Below are positions 38,374 to 51,436 of a DNA stretch of 64,000 nt, one piece after another. The notes below the pieces were generated by a model. It did no database searches, had not been told where the DNA came from, and saw nothing but the letters and a program-made list of their open reading frames with translations. How positions within the stretch are numbered: position 1 is the first letter of the stretch; the number at the start of each line of letters is the position of its first letter. The DNA comes from Membranipora membranacea (Eukaryota; Bryozoa; Gymnolaemata; Cheilostomatida; Membraniporidae), in NCBI GenBank assembly GCA_914767715.1, contig OU612069.1:13327387-13391386 (forward strand). The letters run 5' to 3'. A program made the position numbers and the translations under genes.

Positions 38374-38599
38374 TTTGATGCTGTATCTAGGTTACTGTTT
38401 CCTGTTTAAGTGATACGCATTGCAGCTTGTACAAAAATGTTATCGTCTCCATAACAAATGGGAGATATTTCCTTTTTCTATGATTTCCTGTAGACAAAAG
38501 CCATGAAACTGACAGTGAACTAAGTAGGAGAGATTAACCACTACACTGTGACTAGTTGGTTACGAAAAAGCTATTTCTCTGAATGGTGTATGCTTGACA
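38374..38599. promoter_or_regulatory. Bidirectional promoter region, CFAP300/METTL13
   Basis: Only 226 bases separate the two divergent ATGs, so both promoters must lie in or near this interval. A GTTATC/CATAAC inverted pair with a 5-base spacer at 38,439–38,455 loosely resembles an RFX X-box, which regulates ciliary genes, but its spacing is unusual. No TATA box stands out. Unit A lacks the interval altogether. Confidence 0.5.
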
Positions 38600-41500
38600 A
38601 TGGCATTACTTCCTAAAGAACACGGCCAGTTTGCAAAAGAAGATTTCTGGGATGGTTTCTTCAAGGCCAGAGGTGACAAGTCATTTGACTGGTGAGTGTT
38701 ACTGTTACTCTGACTGAAGTTATCATTTTACATCATCCTTAAAATAGATGACGCAGAAACCTACCATAGCCTCATTGTAATGGTAGTAAAAGTTTATTGA
38801 ACAAACTACAGAAGAACACAAAAGCCTCCATTTGCAGCCTTTTATATATTTGGAGATCCAATACAATACTTATATAATATATAGGCTATTATAATACTCA
38901 TGAAAAAAGTTTGTCATTGTAGTTTAGTTAATATAGTAGGACTTCAACGCGTTTCCGTTTCTTCAGAACGTTGTGTTTGTGAGCCCCAGCAACAGTGTAT
39001 AAATGTACTAATCACAGACCTTGGGACTTTAAACACCCATCTAACTAACTAGAGACATAAGCGTTCCACCGGTAGCTTCCCTCTGGCTCTCTGCCTGTTT
39101 TAACACCTCATATTAGGAATCAATTCCTCAGTCACATAGTCACAGAGTCCTTCTCTTTATTTGCAATACTGTCTCTGAAACGCAACACTGCTGCATTCTG
39201 GAAACTGTTGCTAAGATTAGTTGCCCGCGCCTGTTTAGGCTTAGCTACAGACAACGTTCTACAGACACATTCTACAGCAAGTATTTTTATCCTCATATTC
39301 ATGTTATTGATTGATTGATCCTTAAAAGATTGATGAATTGTACGCTTGAGTTCAGTGTCAACTGATCATCAAACCTGCAAGTGTCTTGTCAACTTAAATT
39401 TCCTCTCTACTTACAGGTATGGCGAGTACGGGGAACTATCTTCTGTTATACACAAATACATCAAACCTGCCGATAAGATACTGATGGTTGGATGCGGTAA
39501 TAGTAAACTTAGCGAGGATCTATATGACTTGTCCTATCTCGATATACACAATATAGATATCAGTGAACTTGTCATCCGACAAATGAATCAAAAGAACAAC
39601 GATAAGAGGCCGAAAATGAGCTATACCAAGATGGACGCCACGCAGGTGATCGTCTATTTTTCACTTCATCTTCTTCTCCAATTTGCAGGCCTCACTGCAT
39701 TTGCATTGGCTAGCAATCAGGTATCAACCACTGTACTAGCCTTATCTCAAAGGCCAAAAACAAAAAATGGGCTAACACCAACTCTTTGGTGCGCCAATGT
39801 ATGCTGTTTTTAGAAGCGGTAAATCTATGCACTGCCACTTCATAAATAGTCTGAATTAAAGGCCCAGGACTAATCTTCTCTAATCCTAGTCTGATAATGG
39901 ACCTAAACTTTGATAAGTTCCCTTAATCCTAGAACTGAATTAGAACTTAATTAGAACTTCTCTAATCCTAGTCTGATAATGGACCTCAACTTTGATAAGC
40001 TCCTTGGAAGCCATGCCTGCTGCCAGGTGAACATTCAGCTCATTATTATGTGTGCTTTTTACAGAGAGTCCGGAATTTCAAAAACAACTATAGCATTCAT
40101 ATGGCACCATTTTATGCTTGCCGAATGTGGGAGTAGAGTATGCACTTGTGATTGGAAGAACGAGACAAAAGTTGGTCACATTGTTAAGAGATATCGTAAT
40201 TATGTTGGTTGGCTATCATTGAAGGATGGGAAAGATTAGAGTGAGGGGAGTGGACTTGCTATTTGTGCATACTATGTTGGCATTGTACCTGGCAAAATTT
40301 AATCAATAAATTAATCTGTTTTCTCCGCACAGATGTCATATGGGAATGAAAGTTTTAAATCAGCCATAGATAAAGGTACTCTGGATGCTTTACTACCTGA
40401 CACAGAGCACATTGAGATAGCAGTGTCTATGTTAGCTGATGTGTGGAGAGTAGTAAAGTGTATGGGATCGTATATGATTGTCAGTCTAGCCCAGGATCAT
40501 GTACTCAATACTCTAGTCAAGTCATTCCAAGACAGGTAAGCAAATAGTTGTATCAGGCTACAACATTCAAATACCTTGGTCTAGATGGCACATATCACAA
40601 CAAAAAATATTCTGCCTGCTGGATAGCTTTATGGCAATGGTGGCGCTGACTTCCATCAAGGAAGACAACTGTAAGAGTTCAAGGATGTGAGATAGCAAAG
40701 CCAACATTCCATTTAGCTCCAAATATTTCCAAATCACCGGTTTTTCATTATTTCTCCAATTTAGGTTCTCAGTCTATGTGAATTAGTTCAAGCCCTATGC
40801 TGCAACAAAACTGCGGTGGTGTTTGACATTTTTGTTGTTTGAGATTCCTTTTTGAATTGTTTTGAAAGAACGCGTAAATTAGATTTGAAGCCGTGTTTTT
40901 TTTTACCTATTCTTCTAGCTGAATATATTTTAAAATGTCAAGTTATTCAAATTTGACATCAGATGATTGAACCGTCAGAAATGGTTTGTAGTGGGAGCCC
41001 ACTATCAGCTAACCAAACAAGGCACTGTCTCCATAGATGCATTTGTATTTAAAGCTGCACGTCTTCAATGTTCACAAATAACAATAAATGTCAATCTGGT
41101 CCAAATCATTGTGGGCAATCACTTGTCTACGGCCACACTTCGGCAATTTATAACTGATAGCAATAACCTTCGAATATGCAATCTAACAAAAATGTCTTTT
41201 TACATCCACCTACACCTTCCTCTATCCTCTAATTTTGTTTTTCTTACAGGGCCTGTATATTTAGAGCACATAAACTACCGTCCAGCTCAGAGGAAGGGTT
41301 TATGATGCCCGTGTTCGCCTTTATTATCACAAAACTCAAACAGATACCAGGCATGAAAACTGTAAGTTGACCGTGACCACAAAAAATGTCTTTAACTTGG
41401 TGTTTCAATAGAATCATAGTACGCTTTTCATATTTGTGGGAAATTACCCTTCAGGCAATGAACTATAATCCTTACTGTGCATAAACAGACGCAGTGCCAC

Positions 41501-42827
41501 ATAACCTCTCACACTTACAAATACCTAACAGGCCTATTTATCAGTGATCCAGTTAAGAGAATTTGACACTCTCAAATGTAGAGTTGTCTCAACCTTGAAC
41601 AAGGTCGGATAACACCTAATCCGTCATGAAAATAATATGGTTTTATTAGCATTATTGCCCAAATCATCAAATTTTTTTTTCACTCCATTCTGAAGGGAAA
41701 TATTGCCCTGTGTTTCACCACTTTTAGCACAAGGCAAGTTAGCAAATAAACCCATTAATGATCATGTGTATGAACATAAGCCCATTACATTTAATGATAT
41801 AAACATGCATTACCCTTACCCTCATAACCGCTTTTCTCTGCAATGATGTTTTATATTCACTGCTTCCCCTTCTAATGATGTGTAATATAAACCTCTTCTC
41901 ATTTCAATGATATGTTGTATTTATAGGTATGGGAGACGTCTCTTCACGAGGGAAACAATACAAGGCACAGCTCAAGTGAGGATATGATTGCATCTATCAA
42001 AGAGTGTCAATACTATGCTATGCTTCAGAGTAAACTCTCTAAAGGGTAGGTGGTCTCTACTGACTAGTTTTTTTTTCTATTATTGAACCTTATTGTAATT
42101 ATCTCTCTTGGGAAAAATACTGCTTTGTTGGTGAATACTGCAGTTCTCGACACCCATCCCCTTCCACTCGTCCGTTCATAGCGCATGTATATTTTTGCAG
42201 ACCAGAAGAAACTTATTGCAGAATTTCCGGCTCTCTGTAAGCTTGATCCTGTGCATTTTATGTTTAGGAGAGGTGCCCATCCCCCCTAGTTAGTACCATG
42301 GCATCTACTCTGTACCTCTGTACCTTTTGATGTCCTAGGCTTTTCATTTTCAGGAGCACGATAGGAGACGACGCACCTCAGCCCTGTGTGAAACTATACT
42401 CTGCAGTGAACTCACTGTCTCCCAGATACACAATACATAATAGTTGACACTGAGGCCAAAGGCAAATACCTCAAGTTTGCTGTGTTCATAGCTCCACAGG
42501 GCAAGTGAGTATTAATTTTATCTTAAAACAATTATTCACAATGTTTCCATGTGAATTTTGAGGTCGGCCTCGATCTAGCTGAGTTGTCACCTCTTGGCTA
42601 GTCTTATATAATATGCATCAATTCCGAATTCCTCCTGTGGTTATAAGCGGCTCCTGGTGGTGACTTTGAACAGAGGTCACATATATAAAGACATTGACGA
42701 GGTCAAAGCTGAACTATCTGCCAAGGTCATGGAGTTATTTTTACAACTTTTCACTCCTATGCATGGATGGACGAGACCAAGTTTGGTCAATTTCCATGCA
42801 CTCGGAGTTGCTCCCCTCCACTAGAAA
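38600..42827 (+). pseudogene. METTL13: METTL13-like N-terminal methyltransferase, unit B (frameshift and deletion)
   Basis: Exon 1 (38,600–38,691) encodes MALLPKEHGQFAKEDFWDGF and ends in phase 2, matching exon 2. Later exons are 39,417–39,645, 40,333–40,535, 41,250–41,361, 41,927–42,045 and 42,354–42,504. The SAM-binding segment [13 protein letters not shown] is identical to unit A. Exon 6 is 151 bases against 150 in unit A: an extra A in ATACATAATAG shifts the frame and brings a TGA a few codons later. About 630 bases that in unit A hold the exon 7 acceptor and its first codons are missing at 42,627, leaving exon 7 only from CGYKRLL-equivalent sequence on. The gene therefore cannot encode the full N-terminal domain. 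A shortened product ending in exon 6 is conceivable. Confidence 0.8.
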
Positions 42828-43060
42828 GAAGGGGAGCAGCTGCAATGCAGGCAAATTGGATCGAACATGCTCTAGGCATATACCAAGGAGTAAGATTGTT
42901 ACTCCATGGCTGGACAATAGGTGGATTACATCACAAGTTTCAGAAATTCAAGGGCATTACCTCATGCGCTTCATTATGGAATACAGCTTGATAAATACAT
43001 GTGCTCAGACAGCTTCAAGCTTCAAGTTGGTAGCATTACATAATTGCATTTTGAACATAA

Positions 43061-43125
43061 CAAGTTGTATGGTCATCGTAACAATTCATAAATTTTATGA
43101 ATTGTTACGATGACCATACAACTTG
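43061..43125. repeat. Perfect 65-bp palindrome unique to unit B
   Basis: Exact 32-base arms (CAAGTTGTATGGTCATCGTA...) with a single T at the centre. Unit A has only the right arm (near 18,434–18,466); its left side reads differently. The left arm was therefore made by inverted copying of the right arm after duplication. Confidence 0.85.
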
Positions 43126-43275
43126 ATAATTATCTGTGATTGGTAATGACTGCATTTACTACCATAATAACATATTATCTATTATCTATGATGCACTTTA
43201 TTGAATATACAAATAATTATATTAAATGGTATTTATATCAGTTTATATTTATGTTTATAAGGAGGAGAAGCACAG

Positions 43276-45609
43276 CTTAACATGACACTCGAAGAGATGA
43301 GAGTCAGGTTTGATCTACGCGTCCCTCCCAAAGAGCAGGAAGCTGTAGATCTGATGCTAGACGAGTGGTGTAGAGAATGTGATGTCACCATTGTGTGGGA
43401 TCAGGTGAGAGGGATGAGATTTGATCATCGCCAAGCTCGTGTGATGTCATAAGGTTCATTTTTATCTTGAAATAATGTTGATGCTGAGTACACTATTTCT
43501 GGCATGTCCATGGGAGATCATATCAGCATGTATAGCAGTAGCTTGGCAATACGCTCTTGTGCCTTATATCATGTCAGGGTAGCCTTATCTCAAAGGTCTG
43601 TTTTGTGGCCGTTCAGATAATTGTCATATATATTTAGGGGTGGGAACTAGACAGACTAGGGTGGGAACATGATAGGTTCTTAGACTAGGCTTAGACTTAG
43701 ACTGGTTCCTATTTCATCTCCCACTGCGCATTTCATGGGATACAGTGTTCATATGAAGAACTGCACCGATTATTTGGCTGCAGTATTATAGTTAACTGTT
43801 AATCAAGGGTGGTGGGGAGTAGCCCCCACTTGTGCCCTGTGCTGCTTGGTCACTCAGGCTTAGTATGAGTAGGCTACTGCTCTATTTTACAGTTTCAGAA
43901 AGAAAGAGGAATAACCACATTGGACAGTAATAACTCATACTGGAATGCATTCTCTAAAGCTTTAGAAGAAAGGTTAGTATATTTAGTCTCACCATCCTTG
44001 GGGGTGGTGAGATGGCGCAATCGGTTAGCGCTCTTGCTATTTACTGCCAGGCTATTAGTGCCGCAAGAGTTGTGGGCTCAAATCCCATTGGGGTAGCTGG
44101 AGGTTGACTGTTCCCTCAGGTGTATACCTCTTCTGTTACACTTTAGGCTCGTAGGTTAAATCATATCCAGTCATTAGAGGCGCTGTAACTGGTATGTGGT
44201 AATAAGCTCGCCATCTTGTGAGATGTAATTCTTTAGGGGAAGCAATCAATGAGGGCCATGTTGTTGTGCCATCCTACCAAAAAGGTGGATAACTCCTGCC
44301 TAATATTATTTAACCCATTATCTATCATTACGATGTGAATGCATACAGGTACGACAGAATGATTGATGGCTGGTTGTTCATTCCCTTATTTTTCATTTAA
44401 CATAACTCTATAACATCTATGATTCATTTATGATACATAATTCTCACCAATAAGCTAGCCTTGTCATACGGCCACAGGTTTCTGTTTCTTTGGCTGTGTG
44501 TCAAGGCTACCAATAAACAGCTTGAAACCAATAGACTAAACCTCTAGTTCATCGCTGAAACTGTCTTGTAATGTCTTGTTTGTGATAATCAAAATGAATA
44601 ACAACTTACTTTTTATTAATTTCTATCATATAGTGATGTCAAGTACAAAGTAGAACAGTTTCCAGGGATTACAGATATGCGATTTGTAAGAAATGTGAGT
44701 ATATCAGATCAACACTAGCATAGTATTGTACACATTATTGTACATAGGAGAGCGAAAAAACAACACATGTTCATATCAAAGCATTCTCATTGCAATGCAC
44801 GGAAAAAAAAAGAATTTGCTTGCGCAAGAACATTATTGAATGCTATAAGAAATTTCAAAATACGAAAACCCGGGGTCTAGAAGGGTCAAGAGTAGTTATC
44901 TCCCCTGTTACATATTGACACTAAAATGATTATCCACTTACCAGGCTGCTTAACATACATCAAAATGATCACAAATCAGTATTGGTCAAGGGTAGCCTAA
45001 GCAAAGATATTCTAGAGTTAATCTGTAACAGGGGAGATAACATACTCAAGACCCTTCTAGACCCTGAGTGTTTGCAATTTGAAATCGGTTCGATCCTTCA
45101 ATAATGTTCTTGTGCAAGTATATTTAGTTTTTTTATCCACTCCTATGATAATACTTTGATATGAACACTGATTGCTTTTTTTGCTTTCCTCAACACTTTA
45201 AGGGAAAGATAGCAGTTGGGCAATTAGATTCTAAAGTATGAATGTGACGTATTTTTGATATTGTAGACTTTGTGACCTTGACATTGGTTTGTCTCAACGT
45301 GATAAGAACCTTGCCCTTTGCCTATTTGGTCAAAAACAAAACGGCGCAGAAAGAAGTCCGAAACACTGCGTGGTCGCTGGTAATGCCATCTCAGGCTACT
45401 GGGCAAACAAATTCCAGGAACACAGACTAAATTGTTTGAACCTGCTGTATTTCTACTTGTAGGCAGGTTTACCAGCTATAGGCTTCTCACCTATGAACAA
45501 GACACCTTTACTTCTGCTTGGACCAAATGAAAGTCTCAACGAAGGAATATTCCTAAGAGGAGTACAAATCTACAAAAATGTGATAAAGGCAGTCGCCAAT
45601 GTACTCTGA
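43276..45609 (+). pseudogene. ACY1: Aminoacylase-1 C-terminal exons, unit B
   Basis: Exons 43,276–43,404, 43,893–43,972, 44,634–44,694 and 45,463–45,609 correspond one-to-one to unit A and stay open to TGA at 45,607–45,609. The substrate-site segment reads TDMRFVRN, keeping the Arg lost in unit A. The zinc-ligand His of the family is Asn in ESLNEG, as in unit A. Differences in exon 1 include SLEEMRVRFDLR-type changes and LDEWCRECDV. The N-terminal two thirds are absent upstream, so an active enzyme is unlikely. AATAAA is at 46,063–46,068. Confidence 0.8.
44010..44185 (+). mobile_element. tRNA-derived SINE in ACY1 intron, unit B
   Basis: Counterpart of 19,383–19,560. Box B reads GGGCTCAAATCCC with one change, so it is an inherited copy. 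Confidence 0.7.
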
Positions 45610-45888
45610 TAGAAAGTACATTGTTACGCATTGTCAAGACAACTTCATATAGTTCAAATGATGACCATAAATTTATAAAGGAATCATAAAAAAACGGACT
45701 TTTGCAAGTTTGGTACTAGAAACTTTCTTACTAGTTTGAGAACTTAAACTTTACTCGGTTTGCTGATAGCGGCATGTAATTGTTAACCATGGCCAACATT
45801 GGGCAAGTACTTACAATGGAATGTCAGTAACAGCGACACGATGATGTTTTCGCACATTTACTTCTTACTATACTTGCTAACCTGTAAA

Positions 45889-46005
45889 ATGTCTCATTTG
45901 TCGATTAAGATCCCAACACTGGCTATGCCATCATTCTTCTTACATATTGTGATAACAGTCAACGTAATTGTGATTGCCATTGTGATAGCAGGCATGATTG
46001 CATAA
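45889..46005 (+). CDS. Possible 38-residue membrane micropeptide, unit B
   Basis: Same frame as 21,317–21,433. It reads MSHLSIKIPTLAMPSFF then a hydrophobic stretch with I for V, and ends in TAA. In this unit the frame is also open upstream to 45,799. No homology is known to me. Confidence 0.3.
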   Translation: MSHLSIKIPTLAMPSFFLHIVITVNVIVIAIVIAGMIA

Positions 46006-48989
46006 GTACCTTTACTGATCTGACAATATGGTCATATATTTTTTTTGCAACTCACTTTTGACAATAAATATGTTTAAATGCTCTTCACTATATCCATGAT
46101 CTATTCTGTTTATCTCTCTATGGTCTAAACGCTAAGTGATGAACATACCCACACAAAATTCTACCCACTGGCTTGGGTAATTAAGTTAAACCTGCACAAA
46201 CTCAATTTGCATGCCATGTTGGAAGGGCCATCAGGCGGAGAGGGGGGACGGGTTGTCATGTGTTTTCTGAGCCTGATCTAGTTGAAAGATGATTTGGGGA
46301 TCTTTGTTTCTATTGGTCAACAATATAGTTATGCCAGAGACTATAAATAATATCTATAGTCTCTGGTTATGCATTATGTAAATCTAAGCTAGGGCTATTT
46401 TGCACCGTCAAAAAAAGGGGGAATAAGAAAAGGGGGAAGAGGAGGAAGTGGTAAATGAAAGTGGGTTGAAAGGGAAGGTCAGAGCGGCTTTTATAAATGC
46501 CTGTGATAAGACAACTTGATTTAAATCAACCATTCATTCTACAACGTGATTTGATCATCCAAACGCTTCTGTGATTTCATAAGGTTCATTTTTCCCCACC
46601 CCCGAACAAAGCTTGTCAAGACCGGCTATGTGTTTGAGTAATAGACTTGTTTGTTTGAGTGTCAAATTGTTAGAAATTGCTTGAAGTTGCCTTCTCTATC
46701 AAATAATAGCCAATCGCATGGAAGAATATTATAGTAGTCTGAGAAATTCTTTTCAGCTGTTCAGCCTGTTCAGCAATTTACAGTTACCATATTTTGATCG
46801 ACACTTATTTTTATATTTTCAGGTCTATCAGTATTGTTCCCATGGCAACTATTCATTCTTACATTCTGAACAGCTATCTTTTGGCAACCAGACTAGACAC
46901 ATCTGTAAAACTCCTCCAGTCAGCAACCAAATAAAAGCTCATAGTACACAAGATAACCAACTGAAGTAAGTTTCTTGAGTTCTGCCTGCCGGCAAACCTC
47001 CCTGCCGGCAGACCTCCCTGCCTTGAAATAATGTTGCCTTGTTTGTACTCTGTTGTTGGACTGTAGCCTCCTTTGGGTAGTAGGTAGAGGCTAAGTGAAA
47101 ACCCCCATTGCACCACTGCGTCCATTGACCTGATTGCCAGTCCAGTTCCTTCCAGCTATCTCGCAAAGGTAGTTCAAACCCTGAGCCATTCCCTCCAACT
47201 CATTAATCTTGCCCGATAAATATGTTAATAATTTGTCCATATCCCTTCCCTCCCCAATTTATCTAGCCCGATAAATATGTTAATAATTTGTCCATATCCC
47301 TTCCCTCCCCAATTTATCTAGCCCGATAAATATGTTAATGGTTTGTCCATATCCCTTCCCTCCCCAATTTATCTTGCAAGATATATAAGTTAATAGTTTG
47401 TCCATATCTCCCCCCCCCCCCCAAAAAAAGCCTTGAATTTTCCAGCATGTTAAGCAGTCATCATAGAAATAAATCAAGAGAGTCTGATCCAAAGGAAAGA
47501 ACTACAGAGAGAAAATTAATTATTTTATTTTGCAAATCTTGAATAAAGGGTAAAGGGTAAATAATGGTGTGAGATTGAAGTTCTCAGGAAATCCAGTTGA
47601 AATAAAATGTGGCTAAATATTGAAAAGAAAAAAGATTTTGGTTGCATCTCAAAATACTCTCCAGTTTGAAAGGGTCATAGGTAAAATGATTGCAACAAGG
47701 AGCAGAAAGCATGCGTAATTGTTTTTATTTTATGGCGCCATCGAATAGAAAATATACTTCAAATACACGAATATAATATTAAAACATTATACTATAGATA
47801 GAAAAACTCACTTGGTTAAAGTCAATTATTTAAAGCAAATCTAATAACTAAGAAAGTAAGAAATTACTCGCTGTTGTGTTACCTGGTCGTTTGATTCACA
47901 ATCATAATTGGCAGGAAGTGAAAATATAATGTGCCCTCTGCTGGCTGTTCTAGCAGTTTTTGGTAGCAACTTCTTTGGAGAGTCGTACATCAATCCTTCA
48001 ATTGGATGATAACTGTATTTTTGAATAAAGAGTAATTTCGGATTAAAGACAAGCAATGAATGTAGAATCATGTTTGCAGGTATAATTGCAACAACAATTT
48101 AGGTGAAGGTGATCAGCAAAAATACATTAGCAATATAAAGAATATTTATCATATAATAGGCTAGGCTTGCATTACGGCAGAATTTATTAATGAGTGACAG
48201 ACAACATACGAAATTTCGCATAACCAGAATGGGATCTTTGCGCTCAGCGTTTGATTTTTTCAAAGTAAGGCGATATAGCTGCATATTGTAATGTTCATCA
48301 ATGCAAGTTTGAGTAAAAGTTGAGAAAAAAGGAAGATGTTTTGAATTTCAAACCTTGATGTTCAGCATTAGATGATTTTGAAGAGTGACACAGTTTTGGC
48401 GTCCCAACCAGCCACAGCTAGTATGTTGCCATATATACTTATATCTTGGTTCTTTTCTGGTAACCTCTCGTTATTCAACTCACAGAGTTTCTTTCCTGAA
48501 TTAATTTATAGACAGTCAATATTGATGCTAAGTCAAAAGAATTAATAGTTCTGCCTATTGAATCTTATATAATAAAGTAATAATATGTTAATATTATGAA
48601 CTTAATTTGCTATGCAAAGCCCCTTTCGGACAAATGAGAATATGCTTACACTTTGTGGAACAAGATTTATCACATCTTTTTAGCACACCCTTGTACAATG
48701 TAACGGTAGGCAAGCTAGTGTAATGTAAGAAGAGGTCACCTCCATTAGCAACACCGGATTTTAAGCATGCGACTCTCAGATTGAGAAGCTCGAATCCTAA
48801 CCACTAACCTAACTAATAACACATTATCACAAGCACCTAAAGTGATTGTGATAACTCAATCAAATAATTATTGGAGCTTATTGGAGGAGTTTCTGATCTA
48901 TTGAACATGAGAGTATAGCTCTAAGCACCAAATTAAATATTTGAAAAAAATATTAATTTCAGATTTCAAAATTCATAGAGGCTTGTTTA
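46006..48989. other. Interval between ACY1-B and TRIM copy 3, no gene seen
   Basis: 46,006–46,629 and 47,631–48,989 match unit A. 46,630–47,630 is specific to unit B. The latter has a CCTGCCGGCA inverted/direct cluster at 46,983–47,022 and the minisatellite at 47,211–47,425. Short frames here are not conserved. Confidence 0.75.
47211..47425 (+). repeat. 55-bp minisatellite, about four units
   Basis: Units start with GCCCGATAAATATG at 47,211, 47,266 and 47,321, and a diverged one (GCAAGATATATAAG) starts at 47,376. Each carries TTTGTCCATATC. The array ends in a poly-C tract. It is absent from unit A. Confidence 0.9.
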
Positions 48990-49753
48990 TCAATTCTTTA
49001 TCACATCCTGAACTTCCAAACTAGCAGACATTACACACTTACCATCAGGCCTTACCACATTTATCCTCTTAGCCTTGAGCTCACTCACAAAAATCAGCTT
49101 CTCATCATCAGACACAGCGATACCACACGCTTGGGTAAGAGGACATGGCCAGATTAGAGTGATGACTTCACCATCAGTTTCCTTTGCAGAGATCCTGTAC
49201 TTGTTGAGTAAGCCCCTCCCGCTCTCTAATCCAGTAGCGAGTAAGGAGCCGTCTTGTAGAAAGTAGATGTCACGGATGAACTGCGTGAGACCAGGAAGTG
49301 GAAGTGTCTGCACATTCTTCTCTCTCCTATCATAGAGCTTCAGTGTCTGAGTGTCTCTATCTGCACAGGCTACAAACTCATCAGATACAGTCATGTGTGA
49401 CACATACATTGATTCCATAGGGAAAGAGAAAAGCATTTCACATTCCTTGCTTTCAACGTCGTAGGCAAAGATTTGTATAATTTTACTATCTTGGTGTTGA
49501 GAAATGAAGACTTCTCCCTTGTGAACAGCAGTTATAACTGCTCTATGCTGAGTTTCCTCTTTCACTTCATAACTTCCTCTAGTGATAATTTTCATTCCAG
49601 CAGCACATCCCAGCAGCAGGTCACCAGTGCGTGTGTTGAAGCATACTGAATAACATTCATCTCCTGTCTCATACTGAGATACAAGCTTTAATCCAGATGG
49701 GACTTCAGGAATGCTGGATGTGTCATCTTTATGAATTTGACTTTTGGGCCAAC
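47631..49753. repeat. Segmental duplication block 4, unit B
   Basis: Counterpart of 23,891–26,036; it carries TRIM copy 3 exon 6. Confidence 0.85.
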
Positions 49754-51436
49754 CTGTGAACAGAAATTTTGATTCTTCAAGTGCGCTTTTAAGTCATGAA
49801 TGAACTTTTATTTTGTTTGTTGTCGTTAAATCACCAGAACTTACCACCGATACTAGATGTAATACATGTGATAAAAATAGAAACAATTTTTCAGCGATAA
49901 ATGAGCTTTGCATTGCAACACTCACTATTTGATCATTCTATAGAGGAATACTCACATATCTCGTTAATGAGAGTTATCTTCTCAACAGCAGACATGGAGG
50001 AATCCATAGTCTCAGCTGTCTTCATGTCCGCTCTCCATTTATCAATGTCTCCCTGTTTCCTCTCTATAGTGTCAGTCAGGTCGAGTTCCATTACACGAAG
50101 CTGCAGTCATAGAACTAATGTAGATCAAATGCATAAAGATTGTTCTTATATTTTCTAATACAAAGTCAGATATGCGATAGGATCATTGAAAGCATGAATG
50201 TTGCGGTGATGTGGCTTGTTTGTTTAGGAAATTCATACCTTTTACCCTGAGAATACATCCATACATTTTTAGGCATAGAGATAGTGTATCTTACCAGGGT
50301 CATTGACCAGTTCTTCCATATTTTCAGTTTATCCTCAGCTTTTTCCAGCACTATATCCAGTGAATCAGGCTGGTGCCTTGCATCTCCCCAGCTACATGTT
50401 GTCTTTATAATACAACTGTCATTAGAAGAAAATAGTTATGCTGAAACTGGCCCCATGTTGTGCCAATTGTGCAATTAAAACACAGAAACAATTTCTTGCA
50501 GTAATTCTTTTAGGAATAGTAAAAATCTTAACATATCTGCTGGTTTGTTTGGGAAACTCCCTTGTTTGTGAGGCACCATAATTCTTCATTATTGGGACAT
50601 CTCCGGAGCAGTCACATACCTTTTTACTTTAAAAAACATTCTACCCTACTGATTGTTGATAAACTTTGTGTTAATGTGTCGAGTTTGCTCCCTACTCATC
50701 ATATGTAACTTTTTCCATCCATCCACCGATTGATTAATTGTTTTGGTATTCATCATTTGACGGACATAACTGCATCAAAATCCCCACCATTTAACAGATA
50801 TGGCAAGCTTATAATATTATAAGTCAATAGGGCTCCCTGCACACCATGCTGTCTTCAATTTCTTCAGAGATAATAGAGCAATCTACAATTTTAAAACTCG
50901 ACTCTTCAAAATTAATTCTTCAAAACAACTGGACCTGACATAAACCTGCTATACCTAAATGCCTGTGATAACTGAGCCAGCAAGTTTTATAGTTAATGAA
51001 AAGTCGTCATTTTTGTCTAGACAAACAATGCACCTGATGGGGCTCAAATCCAGGATCCTGTTATCTAAAATCAGTAACACTGATGGGTTTTGGTTTTTTG
51101 TTGTGTGGAGTTGTCTGTCAAAACCAACTAACAAACTTGAAATTGAATAGATAACTCTAAGTTGTTGGACTGAATCCAGTCTACTTGAAATGGGGAAGCC
51201 TTCTATTGGAGCCCCGTCAATGTATTTTGGGCTTGTTCAGACACAAAAGAGAGAACGAGAGGTGATGGCTTCAAACAAAACCATGATTTCTCGACAAGAG
51301 AATAATATGCTGCTCACCCGTAACAGAAGTACTTTTCACACTTATTACAAACTGCTTGGACTTCATTCTTACAGTTGCTGCATCTTTGACCTGCAATGAT
51401 GACACGAAGATATCTCTAATCAATTTGAATACACAT

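Larger units (their letters stand above)
38819..46629. repeat. Segmental duplication block 3, unit B
   Basis: Counterpart of 13,624–23,127. Homology starts inside METTL13 intron 1 at CAAAAGCCTCC. A local tandem gain lies at about 39,870–39,985, where the motif TCTAATCCTAGTCTGATAAT occurs twice. Confidence 0.9.

Noticed and set aside
42694-43113. 139-codon frame at the METTL13–ACY1 junction of unit B
   Set aside because: A one-base difference destroys it in unit A, and it ends inside the new palindrome; no family resemblance.
47211-47425. CRISPR-like array
   Set aside because: Units are contiguous 55-bp tandem copies with no unique spacers, and the genome is eukaryotic.
47280-47492. 70-codon minus-strand frame
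   Set aside because: Produced entirely by the 55-bp minisatellite and poly-C tract.
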